A DNA stretch of 64,000 bases, taken from VRUE01 sp963714155 (GTDB lineage: Bacteria; Actinomycetota; Thermoleophilia; Solirubrobacterales; 70-9). Below the pieces are notes generated by a model, which worked only from the letters and a program-made list of their open reading frames with translations, ran no database searches and was not told where the DNA came from. The first letter of the stretch is position 1. The number at the start of each line of letters is the position of its first letter. Where the stretch lies: the NCBI GenBank assembly GCA_963714155.1, contig OY970236.1, positions 1,984,001-2,048,000 of the forward strand, written 5' to 3'. Made by a program: the position numbers and the translations under genes. This document shows positions 1 to 7,314 of this stretch, piece after piece.

Positions 1-224
1 CTCCCAACCGGGACGATCTGGCGATCGCGGTGGCGATGCGGAAAGCGGGTGAGCAGATCGCCGACGGTCGCGATACCCGCATCGGCCGCGATCTCGGCCA
101 GCTTCGGCCCGACCCCCTCCAGCGCCTGCAGCGAGACGTCGAGGGCGCTCAGCCGCGGCCAGTGGAGCGGGGCATCGCGCAACTGCGCCTTGGTCAGCTC
201 GCCGGTAGCAGCGAAGGCGCGCAC
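1..224 (-). CDS. recG: RecG ATP-dependent DNA helicase, N-terminal fragment (cut by the left edge)
   Basis: Only the first ~74 codons are in the window. The GTG start (224-222) shares one base with the TAG stop of fakA, so the two genes are translationally coupled. The peptide contains LEGVGPKLAEIAADAGIAT followed by VGDLLTRFPHRHRDR. This is the helix-hairpin-helix-like wedge start typical of RecG (GVGPK...GI.TV.DLL..FP.R..DR). RecG remodels stalled replication forks and branch-migrates Holliday junctions. The rpmB-fakA-recG gene order is widely conserved in Gram-positive bacteria and supports the call. The helicase motifs lie outside the window. Confidence 0.85.
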   Translation of the reverse strand, partial: MRAFAATGELTKAQLRDAPLHWPRLSALDVSLQALEGVGPKLAEIAADAGIATVGDLLTRFPHRHRDRQIVPVG

Positions 225-1855
225 TACTGGGCGGCGAGCAGCCACCACCAGCTCGGCTGTCCACCGTCATGGGTCTCGAACTCGACGCCGTCGGGCACGT
301 GCGGGTCGAGCTCGTCGAGCGCGATCGGGGCCTCCTGCCCACCGATCACGGTGACGATCTCGGCCCCCTCGGCCAGCTTCTCGATCGTCGCCGCCAGGGT
401 CGTGCCCGCCCCTCCCCAGGCGACGATCTCCTCGCCGACGAAACCGACCGCGTCGCCCTTGCGAAAGCGCCCCTGCGCGTCATCGCGAGCGGCCGGGGCG
501 ACGCCGCCATCGGCGATCGTGCCGAGCGTGTCCTCGAGACGCTCGGCGTTCTCATCGACCGCCGCGTCCGGGTCGAGCTCGACCAGCGTCAGCAGGCTCT
601 TTTGCAGCGAGGTCGCCGCGACCACCCGGGCCGGCTTCTCGGAGAGCTCGCAGGCGCGCTCGGCGGCCATGATCACGTTCGAGGAGCTGGGAAAGACGAG
701 CACTTCCTCGGCCGGCACCTGGTGGATGCCGGCGAGCAGCTCGTAGGTCGACGGGTTGAGCGTCTCGCCACCGGGAACGACGTGGGCCCCGAGCTCGGCA
801 AAGAGTCGCTCGAGGCCCTCGCCGGCGGCGACGGCGACGGCGCCGCTGCGGCCGCCCTCGAGCCGGGCACGGCGCTCGGCGATCTGCTCGCGCATATCGG
901 CGACGTCGAGGTTGGTCACCTTGCCGGCGTCCTCGAAGAGGGCGACCGCGGCCTCGGGGTCGTCGGTGTGGACGTGGACCTTGAGCGTCACCTCGTCACC
1001 GACCACGAGCACCGAGTCGCCAAGCCCCTCGAGTCGCGGCAGGAAGTCACGGCTGCTCAAGCCGGTGCCCGAGACGATGAAGTTGGTGCAGTAGCGGAAG
1101 CGGCTGTCCTCATGATGGGGCTGACTCAGCCGCGGCGCCTCGTGGTGGGAGACCTCGGGCACGGCGTCCTCGTCGCCGCGCAGACCGGCGACGACGCCGG
1201 CGAGGATCAGGACCAGGCCGTAGCCACCGGCATCGACGACGCCGGATTCGCGCAGGACGTCGAGCTGCTCCGGCGTGCGCTCCACCGCCCGCTGCCCGTC
1301 TTCGATCGCCCGCTCCAGCACTTCGGCGAGGACCGCATCCTGGAGCTCGTCGGGGACGCCCTGCTCGAGCCGCTGTTTGCCGGCGTCGAGGTGGGCGAGC
1401 TGGCGGGCGATCGAGTGGGCCATCTCGCGGAAGACGGTCAGCATCGTCCCCTCGGCCGGCTCACGGACCGAGTCGTAGGCGGCATCGGCGGCGCTGGCGA
1501 AGGCGGAGGCGACCAGCACGGGGTCGATCAGCTCGCCGGGCCGGCTCGCCAGCTCCTCGGCGGCGCCGCGGACGATCTGGCTGAGGATCACGCCGGAGTT
1601 GCCGCGGGCACCCATCAGCGCCGCCCGGGCCAGCGCCTGGACCAGCTGCGTGCGACCGACCTCGTCGACCTCGAGCCCGTCGAGGCGGTCGAGCTCCTCC
1701 ATCACCGCGCGCATCGTCATCGCCATGTTGTCGCCGGTATCGCCGTCGGCGACAGGGAAGACATTGAGGTCGTTGACCTCCTGGCGACGTGCCTCTAGAT
1801 GAGCGTAGGCAGAGCTGACGACGCGCCGGAAGCGCACGATGCTGGGATCGGGCAT
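224..1855 (-). CDS. fakA: DAK2/DegV-fusion protein, fatty-acid kinase FakA-like (YloV family)
   Basis: 543 residues from ATG 1855; an in-frame ATG 39 nt upstream is less likely because homologues begin close to this point. The N-terminal DAK2 nucleotide-binding domain carries NVFPVADGDTGDNM at residues 31-44, the Mg/ATP-binding signature. A middle segment with SGTGLSSRDFLPRLEGLGDS and HVHTDDPEAA, followed by an EDD/DegV-like C-terminal region, is the usual YloV/FakA layout. In Firmicutes FakA phosphorylates fatty acids presented by FakB; no fakB is in this window. It is the last complete gene before recG and runs divergently from the MMPL gene, with 56 nt between the two starts. Confidence 0.85.
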   Translation of the reverse strand: MPDPSIVRFRRVVSSAYAHLEARRQEVNDLNVFPVADGDTGDNMAMTMRAVMEELDRLDGLEVDEVGRTQLVQALARAALMGARGNSGVILSQIVRGAAEELASRPGELIDPVLVASAFASAADAAYDSVREPAEGTMLTVFREMAHSIARQLAHLDAGKQRLEQGVPDELQDAVLAEVLERAIEDGQRAVERTPEQLDVLRESGVVDAGGYGLVLILAGVVAGLRGDEDAVPEVSHHEAPRLSQPHHEDSRFRYCTNFIVSGTGLSSRDFLPRLEGLGDSVLVVGDEVTLKVHVHTDDPEAAVALFEDAGKVTNLDVADMREQIAERRARLEGGRSGAVAVAAGEGLERLFAELGAHVVPGGETLNPSTYELLAGIHQVPAEEVLVFPSSSNVIMAAERACELSEKPARVVAATSLQKSLLTLVELDPDAAVDENAERLEDTLGTIADGGVAPAARDDAQGRFRKGDAVGFVGEEIVAWGGAGTTLAATIEKLAEGAEIVTVIGGQEAPIALDELDPHVPDGVEFETHDGGQPSWWWLLAAQ

Positions 1856-1911
1856 CAGTCGAAATCTAACTGCCGGAGAGGCGATGCAATCCAACGGACG
1901 AGTTCGCTACG

Positions 1912-4107
1912 GTGCGACGCTCGATGAGACGCTTCGCAACTTGGTGCACCGGGCACCGCAAGACCGTGATCATTGGCTGGATCGTCGCCCTGTTCGGGAC
2001 CTTGATGATCTCCGGCTCGGTCGGCTCCGATTTTTCCGAAGACTTCAAGCTGCCGGCTTCCGACTCGACCGATGCCTTTGACTTGCTGGAAAACAAGTTC
2101 CCAGCCCAGTCGGGCGACACCACCACGATCGTCTTCAGGGCAGATGCCGGGGTCGAGTCCAAGCCGGTCCGCGGGACCATGGAGGGCCTCTTCGCCGAAG
2201 CGGAAGCCCTCCCGCACGTCAGCGAAGTGGCAAGCCCCTACGAGGGCGGCGGGGCGGCGGCGATCAGCAAGGACGGCGAGATCGCCTACGCCACGGTCCA
2301 GTACGACGTCTTCACCAACGAACTCGAAAAAGACGACACCAAGAAGCTGATCGGCGACGCCGAGGGGGCCAACGGCAGCGGGCTCCAGGTCGAGCTGGGC
2401 GGGCAGCCGATCGAGGAAGCGCGGGCCGAAGAAGAAGGCGACGCCTCGTTCATGATCGGCCTGCTGGCCGCGGTCATCATCCTGCTGCTGACCTTCGGCT
2501 CGGTCGTGGCGATGGGCCTGCCGCTGATCACCGCCCTCTTTGCCCTCGGCGTCGGCCTCAGCTTGGTCACGCTCGGCACCCACGTCTTCGACACGGCGGA
2601 GTTCGCGCCCCAGCTGGCGGCGATGATCGGCCTCGGCGTCGGCATCGACTACGCCCTCTTCATCCTCACCCGCTTCCGCAACGGCCTCGACGAGGGGATG
2701 GAGTCGCGCGACGCGGCGATCGCCGCCGTCGACACCGCCGGCCGCGCCGTGCTCTTTGCCGGCGTCACGGTGATCATCGCCTTGATGGGGATGCTGCTGC
2801 TCGGCCTCTCCTTCCTCTACGGGGTGGCTGTCGCGGCGGCCCTCGCCGTGCTGATGACGATGATCGCGGCGCTCACCCTGCTGCCGGCGCTGCTGACGAT
2901 CGCCGGGCGCCGGGTCGACAAGCTGCGGATCCCGGGCCTCAAGCGCGCCCCTTCGAACGCTGAAAACACCCGCTGGTTCCGCTGGAGTCGCGAGATCCAG
3001 CGGCGCCCGGTGCTCTCGGCCGTGCTCTCCGGTGGCCTGCTGCTGATCCTCTGCATCCCGACGCTCTCGCTGCGGCTCGGCTCCAACGACGCCGGCACCG
3101 ACCCGGCGGGGACGACGACGCGCGAGGCCTACGACCTGCTCGCCGAGGGCTTCGGGCCCGGCTTCAACGGTCCCTTCTCGATCGTCGCGGCGCTGCCGAG
3201 CAAGGGCGACGACGCCGCGCTCACCGAGCTGCGCAAGGAACTCGTCGGCGAAGCAGGCGTCGCCGAGACAACGCCGGTAATGCTCAACCAGGCCAAGAAC
3301 ACCGGGGTCTTCCAGGTCTACCCGGCCACCTCGCCGCAGAGCGAGAAGACGACCGAGTTGCTCGATCACATCCGCGACGAGATGATCCCGCCGGTCGAGC
3401 AGCGCAGTGGCGCCCAAGTCCACGTCGGCGGCATCACCGCGATCTTCGAGGACTTCGGCACCGCGATCGCCGACAAGCTGCCGCTCTTCATCGGCGTCGT
3501 CGTGCTGCTCTCGGCGCTGCTGCTGATGGCGGTCTTCCGCTCGATCCTGGTGCCGCTGAAGGCGATCGTGATGAACCTGCTCAGCATCGGCGCCGCCTTC
3601 GGCCTGATCGTCGCCGTCTTCCAGTGGGGCTGGGGCGCCAGCCTGATCGGGGTCGACGGCACCGGGCCGATCATCTCCTTCTTCCCGATCTTCCTCTTCG
3701 CGATCATCTTCGGCCTCTCGATGGACTACGAGGTCTTCCTGATGTCGCGCATCCACGAGGAGTGGGAGAACAGCCACGACGCCACCCTCGCCGTCACCCG
3801 CGGCCTCGCCCTGACCGGCCGCGTGATCACCGCGGCGGCGGCGATCATGGTCACCGTCTTCCTCTCCTTCATGATCGGCGAAGACCGCATCATCAAACTC
3901 TTCGGCCTCGGCCTCGCCTCCGCCATCTTCATCGACGCCGTAATCATCCGCTCGGTCCTGGTCCCAGCCCTGATGCAGCTCTTCGGCAAGAGCGCCTGGT
4001 GGCTCCCCGCATGGCTGGACCGGATCCTGCCGAGGTTGCACGTTGAGCCGGCAGAGGGCGATCCGGCGCCCACGGGGGAGCACCCCGTAGTCGTGCCGGC
4101 TGACTGA
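1912..4107 (+). CDS. MMPL-family RND transporter
   Basis: 731 residues from GTG 1912; ATG 1924 is an equally plausible start and neither has a clear ribosome binding site. Two repeated halves each have one TM helix, an extracytoplasmic loop and about five more TM helices. The charged RND/MMPL signature appears twice, as GVGIDYALFILTRFR near residue 245 and FGLSMDYEVFLMSR near residue 605. MMPL proteins export lipids or small molecules using the proton gradient; the substrate cannot be read from the sequence. The gene faces opposite to its neighbours and sits between rpmB and fakA-recG, an order usually uninterrupted elsewhere. Its stop lies 24 nt before a large inverted repeat. Confidence 0.9.
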   Translation: MRRSMRRFATWCTGHRKTVIIGWIVALFGTLMISGSVGSDFSEDFKLPASDSTDAFDLLENKFPAQSGDTTTIVFRADAGVESKPVRGTMEGLFAEAEALPHVSEVASPYEGGGAAAISKDGEIAYATVQYDVFTNELEKDDTKKLIGDAEGANGSGLQVELGGQPIEEARAEEEGDASFMIGLLAAVIILLLTFGSVVAMGLPLITALFALGVGLSLVTLGTHVFDTAEFAPQLAAMIGLGVGIDYALFILTRFRNGLDEGMESRDAAIAAVDTAGRAVLFAGVTVIIALMGMLLLGLSFLYGVAVAAALAVLMTMIAALTLLPALLTIAGRRVDKLRIPGLKRAPSNAENTRWFRWSREIQRRPVLSAVLSGGLLLILCIPTLSLRLGSNDAGTDPAGTTTREAYDLLAEGFGPGFNGPFSIVAALPSKGDDAALTELRKELVGEAGVAETTPVMLNQAKNTGVFQVYPATSPQSEKTTELLDHIRDEMIPPVEQRSGAQVHVGGITAIFEDFGTAIADKLPLFIGVVVLLSALLLMAVFRSILVPLKAIVMNLLSIGAAFGLIVAVFQWGWGASLIGVDGTGPIISFFPIFLFAIIFGLSMDYEVFLMSRIHEEWENSHDATLAVTRGLALTGRVITAAAAIMVTVFLSFMIGEDRIIKLFGLGLASAIFIDAVIIRSVLVPALMQLFGKSAWWLPAWLDRILPRLHVEPAEGDPAPTGEHPVVVPAD

Positions 4108-4130
4108 GTAGTTCGGAAGGCTGGGTCAGA

Positions 4131-4271
4131 GTGTCGGTGGCCCTTTTCCAGAATTGATATCGCACGCGCCTGCGGCGCTTAGCGACAATTTGAGAGCGCG
4201 GCCACGCCGCGCTTCGAATTACGAGTGCAGCGGCCGCCTTCGGCAACATTCCGGAAAAGGGCCACCGACAC
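4131..4271. repeat. Family D repeat, copy 1: conserved ~100-nt core inside a perfect 19-bp stem
   Basis: Outer arms 4131-4149 and 4253-4271 are perfectly complementary over 19 bp. The core (4150-4252) begins GAATTGATATCGCACGCGCC and ends CCTTCGGCAACATTC. It contains smaller hairpins, including GCGCGGC..GCCGCGC. Nearly the same core occurs on the opposite strand at 4476-4574, but with unrelated outer arms. Each copy is oriented the same way relative to its own upstream gene (MMPL on +, rpmB on -). It lies 24 nt after the MMPL stop, so it could act as a transcript 3' end. I do not recognise the family. Confidence 0.9.
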
Positions 4272-4448
4272 CTCACGCGAACGTCCCGGGAAGATCAGCC
4301 AGTCGATGGGCGGCGGACAAGCTTCCGAGGCACCGGGCACTAACGGAGCTTCCCGAGCCCCAGTAGGAGCTTGAGTCGAGGCTGCACGCGACGAGCTTTC
4401 GGCGAGCTTAAGAGGGACGCTCGCGTTGACGCGACCTTGAAGCTGGAA
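4272..4448. other. Non-coding stretch between the two family D repeats, possible third foldback
   Basis: No credible ORF. Near the ends, TCACGCGAACGTCCC (4273-4287) and GGGACGCTCGCGTTGA (4414-4429) are complementary except for one mismatch and one bulge, so the whole block could fold as a third stem. The interior repeats GAGCTT/AAGCTT words (near 4319, 4347, 4367, 4393 and 4404) and has a bulged pair AAGCTTCCG..CGGAGCTT. Together with the two D repeats this makes a 515-nt gene-free interval (4108-4622), the only gap above 300 nt in the window. Whether it encodes an RNA cannot be decided from sequence alone. Confidence 0.4.
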
Positions 4449-4601
4449 GGGAGCCCGGTGGGTCGTCGGGCGAATGTTGCCGAAGGCAGCCGCTGCACTC
4501 GTGGCTCTAGGCGCGGCGAAGCCGCGCTCTTCGATTGTCGCTAAGCGCCCGCGAAGCGGGCGCGTGCGATATCAATTCGCCCGACGACCCACCGGGCTCC
4601 C
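4449..4601. repeat. Family D repeat, copy 2: conserved core inside a perfect 27-bp stem
   Basis: Arms 4449-4475 and 4575-4601 are perfectly complementary over 27 bp and share no sequence with the arms of copy 1. Read on the minus strand, the core matches copy 1: GAATTGATATCGC..., a GCGCCCGC/GCGGGCGC hairpin (4546-4565), CTTAGCGACAAT, a GCGCGGCTTCGCCGCGC hairpin (4511-4527), ACGAGTGCAGCGGC, and GCCTTCGGC near the end. It ends 21 nt from the rpmB stop codon. Conserved core with exchanged but self-complementary stems is the pattern also seen in families B and C. Confidence 0.9.
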
Positions 4602-4622
4602 CCCACCTTCGAAGCCTGCGAA

Positions 4623-4814
4623 CTACGCGGCCTTCGTGACCTTGTTGGCCTTGAGACAGCGCGTGCAGACGTAGGTCCGCAGCTTGCGCCCGCCCTCGGT
4701 GATCCGCACCTTCTGCAGGTTCGGATCGAAGCGCCGCTTGGTCGCGACCATCGAGTGGCTGCGGGACTGGCCGAACGCCGGTCCCTTGCCGCAGCTGTGG
4801 CATACCTTGGCCAT
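4623..4814 (-). CDS. rpmB: 50S ribosomal protein L28 (zinc-binding, C+ type)
   Basis: 63 residues from ATG 4814, giving the expected L28 start MAKVCHSCGKGPAFG. Two CxxC pairs (CHSC near residue 5 and CTRC near residue 53) mark the zinc-binding form, as opposed to the Cys-less paralogue made under zinc starvation. The basic core HSMVATKRRFDPNLQKVRI is characteristic. It assembles into the large subunit. The gene follows ribH with a 49-nt gap and is read out of the riboflavin operon or its own promoter. The family D copy 2 hairpin follows its stop codon. Confidence 0.95.
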   Translation of the reverse strand: MAKVCHSCGKGPAFGQSRSHSMVATKRRFDPNLQKVRITEGGRKLRTYVCTRCLKANKVTKAA

Positions 4815-4863
4815 CGGGTCGGGGATGGTACAGACCAGCGGCGGTCCTTGCCGCCGCCAACCG

Positions 4864-5382
4864 CTAGGTGTCGCGGACACCCCAGTTGTAGGGGTTGACG
4901 GCTTGTTTGAGCAGGGCCATGCGGGCGACGGTTAGGGCGGCGTTGCGACCCTGGTCGCGCTTGCCGCCGCCGGCGCGGGCGAGGGCCTGCTCCATCGTGT
5001 CGCAGGTGATCACGCCGAAGGCGCAGGGCACGCCGGTCTCCAGCTGCACGTCCTGGATCCCGCGGGCGGCCTCGGCGCAGACGAAGTCGTAATGGTCGGT
5101 CTCGCCGCGGATGACGACGCCGAGGCAGGCGACACCCGCGTAGCGGCCGCTGGTGGCGTGCAGCTTGGCGGCGAAGGGCAGCTCGTAGGCGCCGGGCACC
5201 GAGACCTCGCTGACCGCGGAGGCCGGTACGCCGGCCATCTCGAAGCCTTCACGGGCACCAGCCAGCAGCCGTTCCGCTAGGTCCTCATAAAAGCGCCCGA
5301 CGCAAACGGCGAACCCGCGCCCGGCAAGCACCTCCTTCTCTTCCTCGCTGAAGGTCTCGAGGAAAACCCCTGACTCAGCCAC
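4864..5382 (-). CDS. ribH: 6,7-dimethyl-8-ribityllumazine synthase
   Basis: 172 residues. Lumazine synthase condenses 3,4-dihydroxy-2-butanone 4-phosphate with 5-amino-6-ribitylaminouracil, the penultimate step of riboflavin synthesis. Seen: VPGAYELP (62-69), which lines the active site, and GETDHYDF (93-100), with the catalytic His region and the phosphate-binding Arg further on. Length is normal for the family. The start overlaps the end of ribBA by 8 nt, indicating coupled translation in the operon ribD-ribE-ribBA-ribH. Confidence 0.95.
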   Translation of the reverse strand: MAESGVFLETFSEEEKEVLAGRGFAVCVGRFYEDLAERLLAGAREGFEMAGVPASAVSEVSVPGAYELPFAAKLHATSGRYAGVACLGVVIRGETDHYDFVCAEAARGIQDVQLETGVPCAFGVITCDTMEQALARAGGGKRDQGRNAALTVARMALLKQAVNPYNWGVRDT

Positions 5383-6712
5383 CAGCGGGGCCCTCCCCCG
5401 TGTCGTCGCGTTCCTCCTCGTCGCGGATCATCTCCTCGTCGAAGGCAAGGCCCTGATGGTGGAGCGAGTGGCCCATCTTGTCGCGCTTGGCCCGCAGGTA
5501 GGCCTCGTTATGGGCGTTGGGCGAGGATTCGATCGGCACCTGCTCGGAGACCGAGAGGCCGTAGCCCTCGAGGCCGACGATCTTCTTCGGGTTGTTGGTG
5601 AGGATGCGGATGCTGGTCAGGCCGAGGTCGCCGAGGATCTGGGCGCCGATGCCGTAGTCGCGCAGGTCGGCGGGCAGGCCGAGCTTGAGGTTGGCCTCGA
5701 CCGTGTCGGCTCCCTCCTCCTGCAGCTTGTAGGCCTTGAGCTTGTTGAGCAGGCCGATCCCACGCCCCTCCTGGGAGAGGTAGAGCAGGACCCCCCTCCC
5801 CTCGTGCTCGATCTGGGTCAGCGCCGCGACCAGCTGCTCGCCACAGTCGCAGCGCATGCTGTGGAAGACGTCGCCGGTGAGGCACTCGCTGTGCACGCGG
5901 ACCAAGACGTCCTCGACCCCGTCGACGTCGCCCTTGACCATCGCCACGTGGTGCTTGTCGTCGACCAGCGAGCGGTAGCCGACCGCGGTGAAGTCGCCGA
6001 ACTCGGTCGGCAGGGCGGTCGAGACGACGCGCTCGACCAGCTTCTCCTCGGTGCGGCGCCGGTAGGCGATCAGGTCGGCGACGGTGATCATCTTCAGGCC
6101 GTGGCGCTGGCAGTAGGGGACCAGGTCCGGGACGCGGGCCATCGTGCCGTCGTCGTTCATCACCTCGCAGATCACCCCGGCTGGCGTGAGGCCGGCGAGG
6201 CGGGCGAGGTCGACGCTGGCCTCAGTGTGGCCGGTGCGCTCGAGCACGCCGCCCTCCTTGGCCCGCAGCGGGAACATGTGGCCGGGGACGACGATCTCGC
6301 TCGGCCCCGAGCTGGGGTCGATCGCGACCTGGATCGTGTGGGCGCGATCGTGGGCGGAGATGCCGGTGCTGACCCCGCCCGCGGCCTCGATCGTCACCGT
6401 GAAGGCGGTCTGCAGCGGCGCCTCGTTCTTCGCCGCCATCAGCTTCAGGCCGAGCTTCTCGCAGCGCTCCGCGGTCAGCGCCAGGCAGATCAGGCCGCGT
6501 GCCTCCTTGGCCATGAAGTTGACCGCCTCCGGCGTGGCGAACTGCGCCGCCATCACCAGGTCGCCCTCGTTCTCGCGGTCCTCGCCGTCGCAGACGACGA
6601 CCATGCGGCCCTCGCGGATCTCCTCGATCCCTTCCTCGATCGTCGAGAAGGGGCTCGCGCCCGCCTCCCTGCCCGTCTCGTCTGTCCGCTGCGTCTCGGT
6701 CATCTGGCTCAA
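5375..6712 (-). CDS. ribBA: Bifunctional 3,4-dihydroxy-2-butanone-4-phosphate synthase / GTP cyclohydrolase II
   Basis: 445 residues from 6712 (an ATG three codons in, 6703, is possible). The N-terminal RibB domain (about 20-225) has EDRENEGDLVMAAQ at 44-57 and GHTEASVDLARLAG at 161-174. The C-terminal RibA domain (about 228-425) has the zinc ligands Cys277, Cys288 and Cys290 in HSECLTGDVFHSMRCDCGEQ and the SQEGRGIGLLNK substrate loop. It therefore supplies both branches of riboflavin synthesis, from ribulose-5-phosphate and from GTP. It overlaps ribE by 4 nt upstream and ribH by 8 nt downstream. Confidence 0.96.
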   Translation of the reverse strand: MSQMTETQRTDETGREAGASPFSTIEEGIEEIREGRMVVVCDGEDRENEGDLVMAAQFATPEAVNFMAKEARGLICLALTAERCEKLGLKLMAAKNEAPLQTAFTVTIEAAGGVSTGISAHDRAHTIQVAIDPSSGPSEIVVPGHMFPLRAKEGGVLERTGHTEASVDLARLAGLTPAGVICEVMNDDGTMARVPDLVPYCQRHGLKMITVADLIAYRRRTEEKLVERVVSTALPTEFGDFTAVGYRSLVDDKHHVAMVKGDVDGVEDVLVRVHSECLTGDVFHSMRCDCGEQLVAALTQIEHEGRGVLLYLSQEGRGIGLLNKLKAYKLQEEGADTVEANLKLGLPADLRDYGIGAQILGDLGLTSIRILTNNPKKIVGLEGYGLSVSEQVPIESSPNAHNEAYLRAKRDKMGHSLHHQGLAFDEEMIRDEEERDDTGEGPAGG

Positions 6713-7314
6713 GCCTGCCCCTCTCCAACGAATGGTTTCATCAATCGCTCGACGTACTTCGCCACCACGTCACACTCGACGTTCAGTTTGTCGCCGACCG
6801 CAGCCTCGCCCAGGGTCGTCCGCTCCAGCGTCTCCGGGATCAGCGAGACCTCGGCCCGGTCCTCATCCAGCCCCGAGACCGTGAGGCTGACACCGTTGAG
6901 GGCGATCGAGCCCTTTGCGACCACGTAGCGGATCAGCTCGGAGCCGAGGCCGACGCGCAGGCGACGGGCGAAGCCGTCCTGCTCGATCGAGGCGACCGTG
7001 CCGATGCCGTCGGCGTGGCCCTGGACGATGTGGCCGCCGAGCCGATCCGAGGCCTTCATCGCCAGCTCGAGGTTGACGCGGCTGCCCTCGCCCAAGCTGC
7101 CGAGCGCGGTGACGCTCAGGGTCTGGTTCATCGCCTCGGTCTCGAAGCTGCTCGCGTCGATCGCGGTGGCCGTAAGGCAGACCCCGTTGACGGCGACGGA
7201 ATCGCCCTCGCCGATTTTCGCGGCAAGCCGCGTCGCGATCCGCAGGCGCGCGCCCTCGCCGCCGCTCTGCAGCGACTCGACCGTCCCGATGTCCTCGATC
7301 AGCCCGGTGAACAT
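6709..7314 (-). CDS. ribE: Riboflavin synthase, alpha subunit
   Basis: 201 residues from ATG 7314, chosen because it gives the standard MFTGLIEDIGTV start and forms a TGATG overlap with the ribD stop. Two lumazine-binding barrel repeats are visible, each with a GDSVAVNGVCLT / KGSIALNGVSLTV type motif and a GGHIVQGHADG segment. The enzyme dismutates two lumazine molecules to riboflavin and one pyrimidine, which is recycled to RibH. It overlaps ribBA by 4 nt. Confidence 0.95.
   Translation of the reverse strand: MFTGLIEDIGTVESLQSGGEGARLRIATRLAAKIGEGDSVAVNGVCLTATAIDASSFETEAMNQTLSVTALGSLGEGSRVNLELAMKASDRLGGHIVQGHADGIGTVASIEQDGFARRLRVGLGSELIRYVVAKGSIALNGVSLTVSGLDEDRAEVSLIPETLERTTLGEAAVGDKLNVECDVVAKYVERLMKPFVGEGQA

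Noticed and set aside
269..1798. Long plus-strand ORF opposite fakA (and similar long antisense ORFs, for example opposite the MMPL gene, ribBA, trpS and gcvPB)
   Set aside because: High G+C codon bias leaves the opposite frames open. The translations are Arg/Gly/Asp/Val-rich low-complexity without motifs, while the other strand encodes clear conserved proteins.
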